Source: Echinometra lucunter | Taxonomy: Eukaryota > Echinodermata > Echinoidea > Camarodonta > Echinometridae | Reading direction: 5' to 3' | Length of the DNA: 64,000 nucleotides | Assembly: GCA_029962745.1 (NCBI GenBank) | Contig: CM057170.1 | Span: 20,621,922-20,685,921, forward strand | Shown here: positions 45,810 to 55,813 of the stretch, in pieces | How positions within the stretch are numbered: position 1 is the first letter of the stretch | Layout: each line of letters opens with the position of its first letter | Notes under the pieces: model-generated | The model's input: the letters and a program-made list of their open reading frames with translations, nothing else | Told to the model about the DNA's origin: nothing | Database searches by the model: none | Program-made: the position numbers and the translations under genes

Positions 45810-46583
45810 ATGGCAACACCAAATGTTCCTTTGCCCCCACCACTCCATGTCGCGGGTGATTTGCGAAGCAATTGGATGAAGTTTAAACAACTCTGGGATA
45901 GTTACGAAATCATTACAGGGCTCAATGAGAAGTCTGGGGAGTTGCGTGTTGCCACATTTATCACTTGTATAGGTATCGATGCTTTGGACATCCACAACAA
46001 TTTACCATATGAGAGTGAGGAAGATAAGAAAGATATGGGCAAGGTGCTCACGTTATGGGGAGAATACTGCACAGGCAAAACAAACGTTATATATGAACGA
46101 TACCAGTTTAATAACTGTGTACAAGGCAATGATGCCTTTGATGTCTATGTGGTTAAATTAAAGTCACTCATAAAATCATGTGACTACGGATCTCTGACGT
46201 CTGATTTGTTAAGAGACCGTATCGTCTGTGGGGTAACAGACTCAGGCCTTCGAAAAAAGCTGTTGCAAGAATCTGGCCTTACACTTGATAGATGTATCCA
46301 AATATGTAAAGCCCATGATGCTACTCAGGCCCAAATGCAGGCAATGTCTAATGGTTCTGTTGCATATGTGAAACCAAAAGGACCTCGGGGTGAAAGGAAA
46401 GACATGTCACGGTCACTTGTCAAAGATTGTAAATTCTGTGGACAGAGCCATGCTCGCCAAAAGGAAAAATGTCCAGCATTTGGGAAGACATGTAAAAAGT
46501 GTGGTAAGAAAAACCACTTCCAAAAAAAGTGTACAGCTGGCCAAGAAAAAGTAGATTCCAAAAGAAAACAGAAAGACAAGTGA
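45810..46583 (+). CDS. gag of the Ty3/gypsy element
   Basis: 257 residues from the ATG at 45810 (an upstream GTG at 45801 is in frame but less likely) to TGA at 46581. Gag forms the particle and binds the element RNA. Residues 1-190 look like a retrotransposon capsid region (the WxxFKQLWDSYEI-type start and the YxxxxFNxxxQ…DAFDVYVVKLKSL segment typical of gag). Two zinc knuckles follow: an unusual CX2CX3HX6C (CKFCGQSHARQKEKC) and a canonical CX2CX4HX4C (CKKCGKKNHFQKKC). The C-terminus is very basic. The frame is intact. Confidence 0.92.
   Translation: MATPNVPLPPPLHVAGDLRSNWMKFKQLWDSYEIITGLNEKSGELRVATFITCIGIDALDIHNNLPYESEEDKKDMGKVLTLWGEYCTGKTNVIYERYQFNNCVQGNDAFDVYVVKLKSLIKSCDYGSLTSDLLRDRIVCGVTDSGLRKKLLQESGLTLDRCIQICKAHDATQAQMQAMSNGSVAYVKPKGPRGERKDMSRSLVKDCKFCGQSHARQKEKCPAFGKTCKKCGKKNHFQKKCTAGQEKVDSKRKQKDK
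46523..46529 (+). promoter_or_regulatory. Probable -1 ribosomal frameshift site (A AAA AAG)
   Basis: In the gag frame the bases read A-AAA-AAG, which fits the X-XXY-YYZ slippery rule. It sits inside the second knuckle, where the pol frame (-1 relative to gag) is open and overlaps gag by about 55 nt. No strong downstream pseudoknot is evident by eye. Confidence 0.65.
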
Positions 46584-49500
46584 AAGCTGTTAACGTTGAC
46601 TCAGAAGATGAAATAATGATGGTAAATGAAGAAAGTCAATACAAAAAGAAAATTGTTGCAAAATTCCTACTAGAAGGAAAGGAGGTATCAATGCAGGTAG
46701 ATTGTGGAGCTACAGTAAATGTATTACCTAAGAAAGAGGTACCTGATGGTGTGTCTGTAGTAGATAACAGAAAACAGCTAAACCTTTATGGCAGTACAGC
46801 AAGTATTATGTCAATAGGTACATGCATGATCAGGGTACAAAACCCAAAGAATCACATGAGTTATGACGTAGAATTTGTTGTGGTAAATCAGAATTGCATA
46901 CCATTAATTGGTGCGCAAACAGCACAGGTAATGAAGCTCATTAAGGTGAAATATGAGAATATTGCTGTTATAGGTCCTCAGTCAGGTCCCAAGGTTGCAC
47001 CTGATTTTGCAACTAAGCAGGAAGTGTTAGATTCATACAGTGAGATCTTTTCTGGTCTAGGTAAGATGCCGGGACAGGTTCATTTGCACACAGATGATAG
47101 TGTAGAGCCAGTGATTATGCCTCCCCGAAGAGTACCAATCAGTGTCAAAGAGAAGTTGAAAGATGAGTTAGAAAGGCTAGAGAAGTTAGATGTGATCTCA
47201 AAAGTCACAGAACCTACAGAGTGGGTATCTGGCTTGGTAGTTGTTCAGAAGCCTAGTGGGAAGGTTAGGGTTTGTATCGATCCCCAACACCTAAACAAGT
47301 CATTGAAGAGGGGCCATTATCCCCTTCCTACCATAGATGATGTGTTACCTATGCTAAGTAATGTGAAAGTTTTCACAAAGGCTGATTGCAAGGAAGGTTT
47401 TTTACAGTGTGAGTTAGATGAAGAGTCCTCGTACTTAACTACCTTTCAGACACCTTGGGGCCGGTTTAGGTGGAAGAGAATGCCTTTCGGCATTAGTCCG
47501 GCACCCGAGATTTTTCAGTGTCATCTTGATCAGAATTTGGAGGGTTTACCTGGAATGTACAAGATAGCGGACGATATTTTAATCGTTGGCCGCGGAGATA
47601 CAGTGGCAGATGCAAGTCGCGATCACGATCGTAACCTCCAGCTGTTCCTCGAGAGATGCACCGAGAGGGGAATTAGACTGAATCCCGACAAGTTCGACTT
47701 CAAAGCTGACAAAGTGAAGTTCATGGGACATGTCATGACCAAGGACGGTTTAAAGGCAGATCCGGACAAAGTGACAGCTGTCCAGAATATGCCTGTCCCA
47801 GAGTCAGTAGATGCGCTGCAACGCTTCATAGGTATGGTGAAATACCTGTCAAAGTTTCTCCCAGCACTCTCCGATATCAGTGAACCTCTCCGCCGTCTCA
47901 CCCACAAAGACTGTGTGTGGACATGGGGTGAACAACAACAAGAAGCTTTCGACATGATCAAACAGAAAGTGTGTCAAGCCCCTGTACTCCGTTACTTTGA
48001 TGCATCAGCTCCAACAGAGGGCCAAGGAGATGCATCTCAGTTTGGCCTTGGTTTCGCGCTTCTCCAACACGGACAACCAGTCGCGTATGCCAGTCGAGCA
48101 TTGACGCCAGCGGAAACAAGGTACTCACAGATAGAGAAAGAGCTTCTGGCCCAAGTGTTTGGTTTGGAGAAACATCATGAGTATGTGTATGGTCGAAAAA
48201 TCATACTGTGGACTGATCATAAGCCTTTGGTAGCGATTACCCAGAAGCCACTAGCTACAGCTCCAAAGCGCTTACAGAGACTGCTCTTGAGACTCCAACA
48301 GTATGATGTGTGCATTCAGTACATGCCAGGTCCTCAGCTTCATCTCGCTGACACCCTATCGCGAGCGTACATAGACAACACAAAGCGCTCACAGACTGAA
48401 GTTGAAGCAGAGTGCATACATCTGATAGATGGACTTAGAATCTCAGAGCCAACTAGACTCGCAATAAAGCAGGCAACAGCTGACGACGCTTCACTGCAGA
48501 GAGTGATTGAGTATGTCTGCCAGGGATGGCCTGCCACAGCGCGAGAATGTGCTGGTAATGTGCGTCAGTACTTCAGCATCAAACATGAACTCACCGTCAA
48601 TGATGGCATAGTCTTCAAAGGACTACGTTGTGTGATCCCAAGCGCAATGAGAACAGAAATCAGAGACAAGCTACACGCTGCTCACACTGGTATTGAAAGC
48701 ACGCTCAAGCGAGCCCGTGAGTGTGTGTATTGGCCATTGATGACGGCTGAATTGACGGATTACATTGCAAAATGTCCAACTTGCAATGAAGCACCCAGAT
48801 CCCAGCAGAAGGAGTGCCTACATTCCCATGAAATCCCCAAGCGCCCGTGGGAAAAGATAGGCTGTGACATCTTCGAAGTTGATGGTAATAGTTATCTCTG
48901 CACTGTTGACTATTACTCGGACTATTTCGAGGTAGATAACCTACAAGGAAAGAAAGATGCACATGCAGTCATCAAGCGTCTTAAAAGACATTTCTCCTCA
49001 CATGGTATCCCTGACTGCATACAGAGTGACAATGGGCCGCCATTTAACTCCCGAGAGTTTGCAGAGTTCGCAAAGCAGTACGGTTCCAAGTTGACAACTA
49101 GCTCGCCCGATTATCCCCAAAGCAATGGTAAGGTTGAGGCAGCCGTGAAAATCGCAAAGAAGCTTGTCAAGAGATCAAAGCGAGACCACGGTGATTTCTA
49201 TCTTAGCTTGCTCGTCTGGAGAAATACCCCCACAGCAAGTCTGAACAGTTCGCCAGCTCAGAGATTCCTCGGTCGTAGGACAAAAAACAACATTCCGATA
49301 GCTGCGGAGTTGCTTCAGCCACAAGTGCTCACTGACGTTGTTGAGCGTAAGCAAGCGAATGTACAACGCCAAGCAAAGTACTACAATCGCAATGCGAAAG
49401 ACCTGCCACCACTGCAGATCGGTGACATCGTCAGAATCCAGCCCAGGAAGAAAAACACTGTTTGGGAAAAGGCGAAAGTTGTAGAGCGAGTCGATGAGAG

Positions 49501-49774
49501 ATCGTATCTTGTCGAAACGGAGGATGGTGTACGTCGTCGTAGAAACCGTCAACATCTCAGATCAACACGCGAAGAGTTTCAAGATGAGGCTGACAATGCG
49601 ATCTATCCACAGCCACATCCAACATTCGCAAACCTACCACAGGACGCGAGCAAAGACAATCATGTGAATGACAATGTATGTTTGAACAATACCCCACAAC
49701 CAGCAAACATTGGTCGTAGAAGTGTCAGAAATAAGAGACCTCCAGCTTATCTGAAAGATTATGTGAGGATGTAG
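46530..49774 (+). CDS. pol polyprotein: protease, reverse transcriptase, RNase H, integrase
   Basis: About 1,080 residues, -1 frame to gag, ending TAG at 49772. Positions count from 46529. Aspartic protease with the variant active site DCGA at 58-61 (usual DSG/DTG). Reverse transcriptase about 200-400, with motifs FTKADCKEGF and RMPFGISPAPEIFQ and a catalytic box IADD at 346-349 instead of the usual Y-x-DD. RNase H about 490-610 (DASQFGLGFALL, RYSQIEKELLA, TDHKPL). Integrase with an HHCC zinc finger (HAAHTG … CPTC, about 715-755) and a D,D,E triad near 780 (CDIFEVDG), 833 (QSDNGPP) and 869 (NGKVEA). A GPY/F-like C-terminal module (IGDIVRIQPR … SYLVE) follows. No stop or frameshift breaks it, so the coding part may be functional. 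Confidence 0.95.
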
Positions 49775-50341
49775 AGATTAAGTTTGAGTAAGTTGCAAGC
49801 TGCAACTGTCACAGGAATTGTGTTATGTTTTCTTCCAATATCCAAGTAGGATATAAGTTTTTATTAAAGTTTGCATGTGTTATGGAAGAAACAACTCAAA
49901 ACAAGTTTCATGGTTTGCACCACAATTATATCATAAATGTTCGTGAAAGTTTGTAGGCTGAGAGTTATGAAATAAGAAAGAAAGAAAGTAGAAGAAGAAG
50001 AGGAACATTACATGATTTGTTTGGAAAACATGCAACATTCTGGCTTGCAGTCATTCATATTCTGCTGTTTATGCCAAAGCTGAACACAACACACTCAAAA
50101 TACAGTTATACGAAAGAAATGATTGGAAAAACAGACAATGTTGAATTTAAAGGTTGTTTTATTGAAGCAAAAGTATTTACCACACATTAACAGTAATAGT
50201 ACATGGATCTTTGTTTTTCTGGCTTAGGATTACAGGTCAGAGTATAATTTGATGTACAGGTATAACATGAAGTTCATTTGTATTCAACAGTGTACACATT
50301 ATGTGAAATGTTGTTCACAAGGTATACAACATTCCCTGTTC
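49775..50341 (+). other. Retrotransposon 3' non-coding region
   Basis: 567 nt between pol and the polypurine tract, with a purine run (AAAGAAAGAAAGTAGAAGAAG, about 49970-50002). No env-like frame is present. Confidence 0.7.
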
Positions 50342-50354
50342 AAAAAAGGAAAGG
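50342..50354 (+). promoter_or_regulatory. Polypurine tract
   Basis: AAAAAAGGAAAGG directly abuts the 3' LTR. It would prime plus-strand DNA synthesis. Confidence 0.85.
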
Positions 50355-50514
50355 TGTTACAGGTGCAAGAGGGCCACCTGTAGTTGATTGTTCTGTAATA
50401 AACCATGGCCACTAACTAAGGTATGAACGTCGTAACCATTCAGTGATTGAGTCTCTTAAGGCCTTATGCACGTCGATCAGAGAGATGAATATGTGCGTGA
50501 GGAAGAGAGAAACA
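50355..50514 (+). repeat. 3' LTR (160 bp)
   Basis: TG...CA ends. A 7-bp inverted repeat ACAGGTG/CACCTGT (50359-50365 and 50375-50381) makes a small hairpin near its start. AATAAA lies at 50397-50402. It is followed by TAGAT (50515-50519), matching the left flank at 38547. Confidence 0.93.
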
Positions 50515-51516
50515 TAGATAATGACAGTTTTTTGTTGTTTTTATAACTTTGTTGTTGTCTTTGAAACTCTCTCTTGTTTCGTTTTGGATAAAGGTCTCAG
50601 TGGAGAATGTTAAAGGTATCAAAATGGTTGAATTTCTGATACAACAAAAAATTTGTACAAGTTTCAGGAGTTGAAGATAAATTTGTGCCTTTTAAACACT
50701 ACCATAAATATCAAAATGTGTATACTGAAGGCACATTCCAAATACTTAATTGTATTGAGGATATCATTTGATAATTGAAATATTAACTTTGGAGAGTCAT
50801 AGTAAGCGAAACCATAACTTTTCTTGGTAAAGCATGAAAGGGCAGTAGGTCTACAGACAGCAAGCTGTAATGTAGCACCAGTTTGTTTAGTACAGTGGTT
50901 CTTCTTTATTTATTTGTTGAGGATTATTAGTTATTATAGCTAACTTTGTGAGCAGCTGATTTTAAAAATTCTCAAACTAAGATGAAGCATGTGTATGAGT
51001 ACTTGTATTTGTACTCAGAAACCCTGAAACCAACCATAATTTGAAATGAAAAACTGTTGCTAAGACGCAAACGCCGATTTTATTATTCTTGGTCTCATGA
51101 GACAAATAGCTAGAGGAGCATTTTCAACCAATTAAAAAAAAAAACTGTTGGCTTCACCTCTCTCCCTGTACTATACATGATATGCATACACATACACTGT
51201 TCAGGTGAACTCTGTGCACATGCACGCTCCTTATGTCCAGTCTGTGCAACCGACCACTATATTTTCTTCAAACATTGGTTTACATTTTTAATATTTAAAA
51301 ATACTTTCCGTCGACATTATACTTTCAAACTTTCAGACTGGTATTTTTAAACTATAACTCTTGTGTTTATACCATTATCAAGTAGCAAAATGAGTATTTT
51401 TTTTTTTAATTCTCACAATGTTAGCCTTTTACTTTAAAGTCATGAATCGTATGATTTCTAAAAGAAGGAATTATATCTTTAATTCTGTAATTGATGTTTA
51501 AATGTCTCTTTGGCAG

Positions 51517-51619
51517 TATAATGGTGTTGACCTGAGAGCTGCTACAGCAGAGAGAGCATCTGTTGAGCTTCAAAAACCAGCAGAAGATATTACCATGTTG
51601 GTGCAACATAATCTCTCAA
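51517..51619 (+). CDS. DLG5: DLG5 exon 14 (PDZ4, second part)
   Basis: 103 nt, acceptor CTTTGGCAG and donor TCAA|GTAAGT, phase 0 to 1. It encodes YNGVDLRAATAERASVELQK and the last strand (ITMLVQHNLS). The size and phase equal those of exon 11, which closes PDZ3, consistent with an ancient PDZ duplication. Confidence 0.94.
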
Positions 51620-52150
51620 GTAAGTCAGATTTCTTTCCTATATACAAAATGATGTGGAATATTTCAGAGAGTTAGCACACAATGTTTATGGTAAACATCC
51701 TAATATTTCATAGGCATTTTTCCAAACCATAGCCATTCAAAATTCTTTTTACAGAAGAAGATATGAGTAATTTTTTCTGGGAGAGTGCTACTGTTGAACC
51801 TCACGTGGTATTCACCACATGCAGAATGATTTTGTCAGTTCGTAAAGATGTACTCCCTGTTGCGAAGATTAGCAATGTTATTTATGAGTTCAAGTGCATA
51901 CATTGGGCATGCTATTCAACGATTATCAGGTAAATCAGCATGGGTCCCTTTTCATTTGGAACTGCAGAGCTAGCGCCTAGTCACAACCCAACCTAGTCAC
52001 AACACAAAAATCATATCGATATTGTGAAATTATAATTTTGGAGAATGTTTTGAAAGTGTGTATCTTTCTTTGATACGCACTGTAAAAGATGAGGTTATAT
52101 GTCAGAGGACTCTCATTCCTATCCCGCATTTCTGTGTCATCCCTTTCAAG
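51620..52150 (+). other. DLG5 intron 14
   Basis: 531 nt, AT-rich, with a TAGTCACAACCCAACCTAGTCACAACAC direct repeat near 51978-52005; nothing else is seen. Confidence 0.6.
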
Positions 52151-52373
52151 AATTCAACAAAATCCAGAACCGCATCTGCGACGAGCTCTACATCAAGGCC
52201 TTGGTGGACTTTTCTACTGAGAAGGAAGGTCACCTATCCTTCAAGAGAGAGGATATCATGGTGGTGGAGGACACCATGTACAACGGATCTCTAGGAGTCT
52301 GGATGGCCTGGATGATCAACCAGGAGGGCAAGAAGTGCAGGAATTCCAGCGGTCAGATCCCCAGCAAGACAGC
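52151..52373 (+). CDS. DLG5: DLG5 exon 15 (SH3 domain)
   Basis: 223 nt, acceptor CCCTTTCAAG and donor AGC|GTGAGT, two bases in and phase 2 out. It encodes an SH3 domain: ALVDFSTEKEGHLSFKREDI, VVEDT, GVWMAWMINQEGK and the end GQIPSK. The ALYD signature is ALVD here. The W-M-A-W and GQIPSK motifs match vertebrate DLG5 exactly. In MAGUKs the SH3 packs against the GK domain. Confidence 0.96.
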
Positions 52374-52935
52374 GTGAGTACAGACAATCCCTTAGTTTAG
52401 GTAGGGTTTGGCAATAGCTGTTTTCAAGAATTTAGTGCGTTGTCATGCAGTATTTCAAACTCATACATGCTCGTTTTTCTTTGAATGTAAGTTTATAGTA
52501 CATAGCATAATAATTCATTAATTATTTTCTGTCCTTGTTAATTTACTATGATATTCATATTTTGTTTTATGCACTTTTGCATTAATAATTGTAAATCGCA
52601 TAGAGAACTATTCCAGTTATTATGCACTTAATAAGTATTCTCTATTATTATCATTAATGTTGTGTGACTGTTGCGCAAATGTCATGCACTGGTTCATGCT
52701 TGTCCCTTGTCCGGAATGTCAGATTCTCATTTTTTTTCTCGAAGCAGTCGCAGTTTAGTTTCATAAGTCGCCAACCCCTTGTAAAATTGTGTAAGGGGGA
52801 GAGGCATTTGGTTTTTTCCACTAGAAATTGTTACCCTGGACTACTCTGCATTGTAGCTATGATTCCATCAGGTCTATAGAATTAACTTGTTTAAAAATGA
52901 ATGGTAAAAGTAAAATTCTCCAATCTTTTTTTCAG
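52374..52935 (+). other. DLG5 intron 15 with SINE-like tail
   Basis: 562 nt. The stretch 52560-52655 (CGCATAGAGAACTATTCCAG, then CTCTATTATTATC) resembles the 3' tail of marine invertebrate SINEs; the head is not visible. The remainder is unremarkable. Confidence 0.45.
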
Positions 52936-53135
52936 TCTCCATCGCGAGATGGAGAAACGTCGTCATCTTTCCGAGGGTATGCAGGAGGAGGAGCTCAGGA
53001 CGGCATCCTCAAGGCGTAGCTCCGGTCCTACAAGACGAAGCTTCCTCAAGCGCAAGAAGAAACACCAGCATAACAACTCCAAAGACAGCAGAGAGCTCAG
53101 TGAGGGATCAATTACTGATGTACCTGTACATGAAG
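52936..53135 (+). CDS. DLG5: DLG5 exon 16 (basic HOOK region between SH3 and GK)
   Basis: 200 nt, acceptor TTTTTCAG and donor GAAG|GTACTA, one base in and phase 1 out. It encodes a charged helix (LHREMEKRRHLSEGMQEEEL), then a highly basic RRSFLKRKKKHQHNNSKDSR. The vertebrate counterpart has ARRSFFRRKHKHKRSGSKD. This is the hinge between SH3 and GK. Confidence 0.94.
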
Positions 53136-53577
53136 GTACTATTCCGGCTTATTCATTTCACCTTTTAAAAAAAAGATTATTTTAAGGGAGGATGCATCTG
53201 CTCTTCCTTTTTGAAGTGACATCAGAAATAATTTGTATTCCCAGAAGTGGTCTGTCAGGTTTAGATCTTTTATTTATTCCATCATTTACAAAAATCGGTA
53301 CTGATAATGAATTAAACATTTATGGATGAATTTGATATTTATGCCAAATTATTAAGGTAGGGGTTGTCAGATTGCCTGTTTGTTTTTGTCTTCTTTGATT
53401 TATTTTGAGCATGAGAGATGTAATTTGAGATTACTGTCATGAAGTAGTTTTACAAAGGATTATTCTGGTTGAATCATTGGATTAAAAATTGTTACATAAG
53501 TCTTTTTTTAAAGCATTTATCTAGTATAAAGTCAATCACACAAATGACATTTATACATTTATTTTTCTCTATTACAG

Positions 53578-53619
53578 ATGCAAGTGTTCCTACTTACCTG
53601 AGGGTTGAACCACTAGACA
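53578..53619 (+). CDS. DLG5: DLG5 exon 17 (42-nt microexon before GK)
   Basis: Acceptor ATTACAG and donor GACA|GTAAGT, two bases in and phase 1 out. It encodes ASVPTYLRVEPLD, the counterpart of the vertebrate DSVSLAYQRVQKVD stretch. Its length is a multiple of three with equal phase on both sides, so skipping it would keep the frame. The flanking introns (53136-53577 and 53620-53948) hold nothing recognisable. Confidence 0.85.
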
Positions 53620-53948
53620 GTAAGTTGTTTTATTCATCATATTTTCTTTCTAATCAAAAATTTGCCTTGAATGCTCCATTTCACAACCCCATTTTAAATT
53701 GTTAGGCCTCTAGAGGGATTATGAAACCTACATTTAGAAGCAAGCTTGTACTTAATTGTTTTTCTTCTCCCTTATTATTTGTGATTGATTTTTTTTTCCT
53801 TTACAGCTTAGTTAATTTTGAAACATCACAAATCAAAAACCTCTGTTTAATCCTTGTGCTTGAGAATTGGCATTCCAGTTGATATTGTTATTTTTGTATT
53901 TTTATGGCATCATGGTTTATTGATTTTTATTGTTTTATCTCTTTACAG

Positions 53949-54050
53949 TGCACATCAAACGGCCGGTCGTTTTGCTTGGACCTTTAGTTGATAAGGTCGC
54001 ACTGAAAATGACTGATGAGTCACCCAACAAATATGTCATAGTTTATCCAA
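53949..54050 (+). CDS. DLG5: DLG5 exon 18 (GK domain start)
   Basis: 102 nt, acceptor CTTTACAG and donor CCAA|GTAAGT, phase 1 to 1. It encodes HIKRPVVLLGPLVDKVALKM and on to YVIVYP. The vertebrate match is LRPVLILGPLLDVVKEMLV. The P-loop of true guanylate kinases (GxxGxGK) is absent, so the domain is a pseudo-kinase used for protein binding. Confidence 0.94.
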
Positions 54051-54532
54051 GTAAGTATCATGTACCATCTGTAAAATTAAAACTGAGGAGGTTTAGGATC
54101 ACTTTTATTTATGTCAGAAAATTATGAATTTAGTTCAAACAGTACACTCCACCTATTCATTCATTCTTAAATGCTAAAATATGTGCTTTTGTAGGATGTA
54201 ATAATGAAACCAACATAGATTTACTCATTTCTATCAAAATACTTCTTTTTTGATATCTCATCCACCGTCAAGTAAAAAATGAATTCTTGGAATCCAGATT
54301 TCATTGAAATGTGTGTGGTCTGATATCAGTTTGATATTTTACATTTGATTCATTAGATTTGGTACATTTTCAAATATAGTACAAGAAATTGTAAAGCAAT
54401 TAGAAAAGGAAATATATAAATTTACTTCACACATTTGATGCATATACGAAATGCATAATATACAGCATGAGTATTACCTTTACACATAAATTCATTATTG
54501 CTGCTATTATCATGATTCATATTTGTGTCCAG

Positions 54533-54660
54533 AAATGGTGCAGTCAAGCATTCATCTACTGGATAAGGACATCGAGAATGGGCTGATCCTGGACTTCCAG
54601 CGAAAAGATGGCATGTTTGAGGTCATCAACACATCTGAGGTCAAGGAGATCTGCAAGAAG
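54533..54660 (+). CDS. DLG5: DLG5 exon 19 (GK domain)
   Basis: 128 nt, acceptor TGTGTCCAG and donor AAG|GTAAAT, two bases in and phase 0 out. It encodes SIHLLDKDIENGLILDFQRK, then DGMFEVINTSEVKEI. The vertebrate equivalent reads RGVKDCLFVDYKRRSGHFDV and TTVASIKEI. Intron 18 (54051-54532) is AT-rich with nothing notable. Confidence 0.93.
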
Positions 54661-54689
54661 GTAAATGAAGGAATAAAGGATTACTCGGT

Positions 54690-54830
54690 ATAGGGTTGTC
54701 ATGGTCTAGTGGATAAATCAAGGGTTATTCAAATTCCAGCTGCAATAGCAGCGTCCTTAGGAAAGGCATTGATCTTAATTGCGACTCGTACCTAAAAGAA
54801 AATGGGTAGCTGTAAGTGATACCAATAGAC
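54690..54830 (+). mobile_element. Degenerate SINE-like fragment
   Basis: TGTCATGGTCTAGTGGATAA resembles a tRNA A-box region; the B-box (GGTTATTCAAATTCC) is poor. Low certainty. Confidence 0.4.
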
Positions 54831-54836
54831 CTAGGG

Positions 54837-55135
54837 GGCGTTTCACAAAGACTAAGATTGACTAAAATCGCACTCAACTATGGCTGGCCATTCATGCCCC
54901 TCTTTTCTTCCACCGTTGGTCTCTTAAAGGATGTGGAGATCATGGACACAAGTCTACAGAACTGACATTTTTTTTGTTTTCTTCATCAGTGAACTATAAA
55001 AGAATGCCAGTTCTGCAGATTTGATACCATGATATGCACATCCTCTGAGACACCGATGGTGAAAGAAAATGGTGGCATGAATGGCCAGCCATAGTTAAGT
55101 GTGATTTCAGTCAATCTTATTCTTTGTGAACCCCC
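54837..55135. mobile_element. Palindromic MITE, 300 bp
   Basis: The two halves are near complements through most of their length, with arms including GATTGACTNAAATC, ACTATGGCTGGCCATTCATG and AGTTCTGCAGA/… . It should fold into one long hairpin. Confidence 0.85.
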
Positions 55136-55700
55136 CCCCCCTCCCACCCGGTGACTAACTCTCTTTGCCATTACCTGTTGGGCTTAGATAAATACTCTAG
55201 AGGAAAGGGAGGGGGGGGCTTCTAGAGATGGTGCATCCTTGTATTCTGGCTTGAAATCCATTCCTCTTTTGTCAGATATGTGACTAGAGGCTCGCTCAGA
55301 TATCCAGAGGAAAACCCCTGCACCAAAATAATAATGCCTGTGTTTTTTTAAAGCTTACATATGGCACGGTAAACCACGCCACTCATGATAATGAGATGTG
55401 CATTGATACATCAACTCGAAGTAAAGGAGAATTTTTCCGAAAGTTAAGCAGTGATGGCATATTTCGCGCTAACTTTACAAGAATTTGATTGGTCCACATC
55501 TCTTTTTTTGGCAGGGGGGGGGGGGGGGGTGGCACGTCATATCCCATTCATTTGTGCATACAAAAAAAGTGGGGGGGGGGGGGGTTCTGCTTCATATGCA
55601 AACAAATCTTTATTGCTTGTGTTAGGCCACTAAGGAATTCATGATGGGCAGAATGACAAATGTTGGTGAATAAATCTAGATATTTCTTGTCATTCTACAG

Positions 55701-55813
55701 GGTTGCCATTGCATCATGAATGGACTGAATCCTCACATAGCAGAACGCCTGCAGAGACTACAACTTCATCCCATCGTCATCTTCGTCAAATTCAAGACAA
55801 TCAAGAATATCAA
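55701..55813 (+). CDS. DLG5: DLG5 exon 20 (GK domain)
   Basis: 113 nt, acceptor CATTCTACAG and donor CAA|GTAAGC, phase 0 to 2. It encodes CHCIMNGLNPHIAERLQRLQ, then LHPIVIFVKFKTIKNI. Vertebrate DLG5 has HCLLDIAPHAIERLHHMHI and YPIVIFIHYKSAKHI. Confidence 0.95.

Larger units (their letters stand above)
38552..50514 (+). mobile_element. Ty3/gypsy-type LTR retrotransposon, disrupted by a hAT-like insertion
   Basis: The outer boundaries are 160-bp LTRs starting TGTTACAGGT and ending AGAAACA (TG...CA), flanked by TAGAT. The 5' LTR is in two pieces (38552-38561 and 44978-45127). With the inserted DNA and its duplicated target removed it matches the 3' LTR at 159 of 160 positions, which indicates recent insertion. 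The internal part carries a tRNA-Leu-type primer binding site, gag, a -1 overlapping pol with order protease-RT-RNase H-integrase, and a polypurine tract. That order is diagnostic of Ty3/gypsy (Metaviridae). The short LTR and the two-knuckle gag recall the Mag/SURL lineage described in sea urchins; that clade call is tentative. Confidence 0.93.
38535..51516 (+). other. DLG5 intron 13 (nested transposon insertions)
   Basis: 12,982 nt, the longest intron. Only 38535-38551 and 50520-51516 are host sequence, so the intron was about 1.0 kb before the LTR retrotransposon (38552-50514) inserted, itself split by a hAT-like element (38562-44969). It divides PDZ4. Confidence 0.9.
54661..55700 (+). other. 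DLG5 intron 19
   Basis: 1.04 kb. It holds a degenerate SINE-like fragment (54690-54830, with an A-box-like GGTCTAGTGGATAA), a 300-bp palindromic MITE (54837-55135), and several G-runs (55207, 55516 and 55571). Confidence 0.65.

Noticed and set aside
49775..50341. An env-like gene in the retrotransposon
   Set aside because: The 567-nt region has no substantial open frame, signal peptide or membrane segment.
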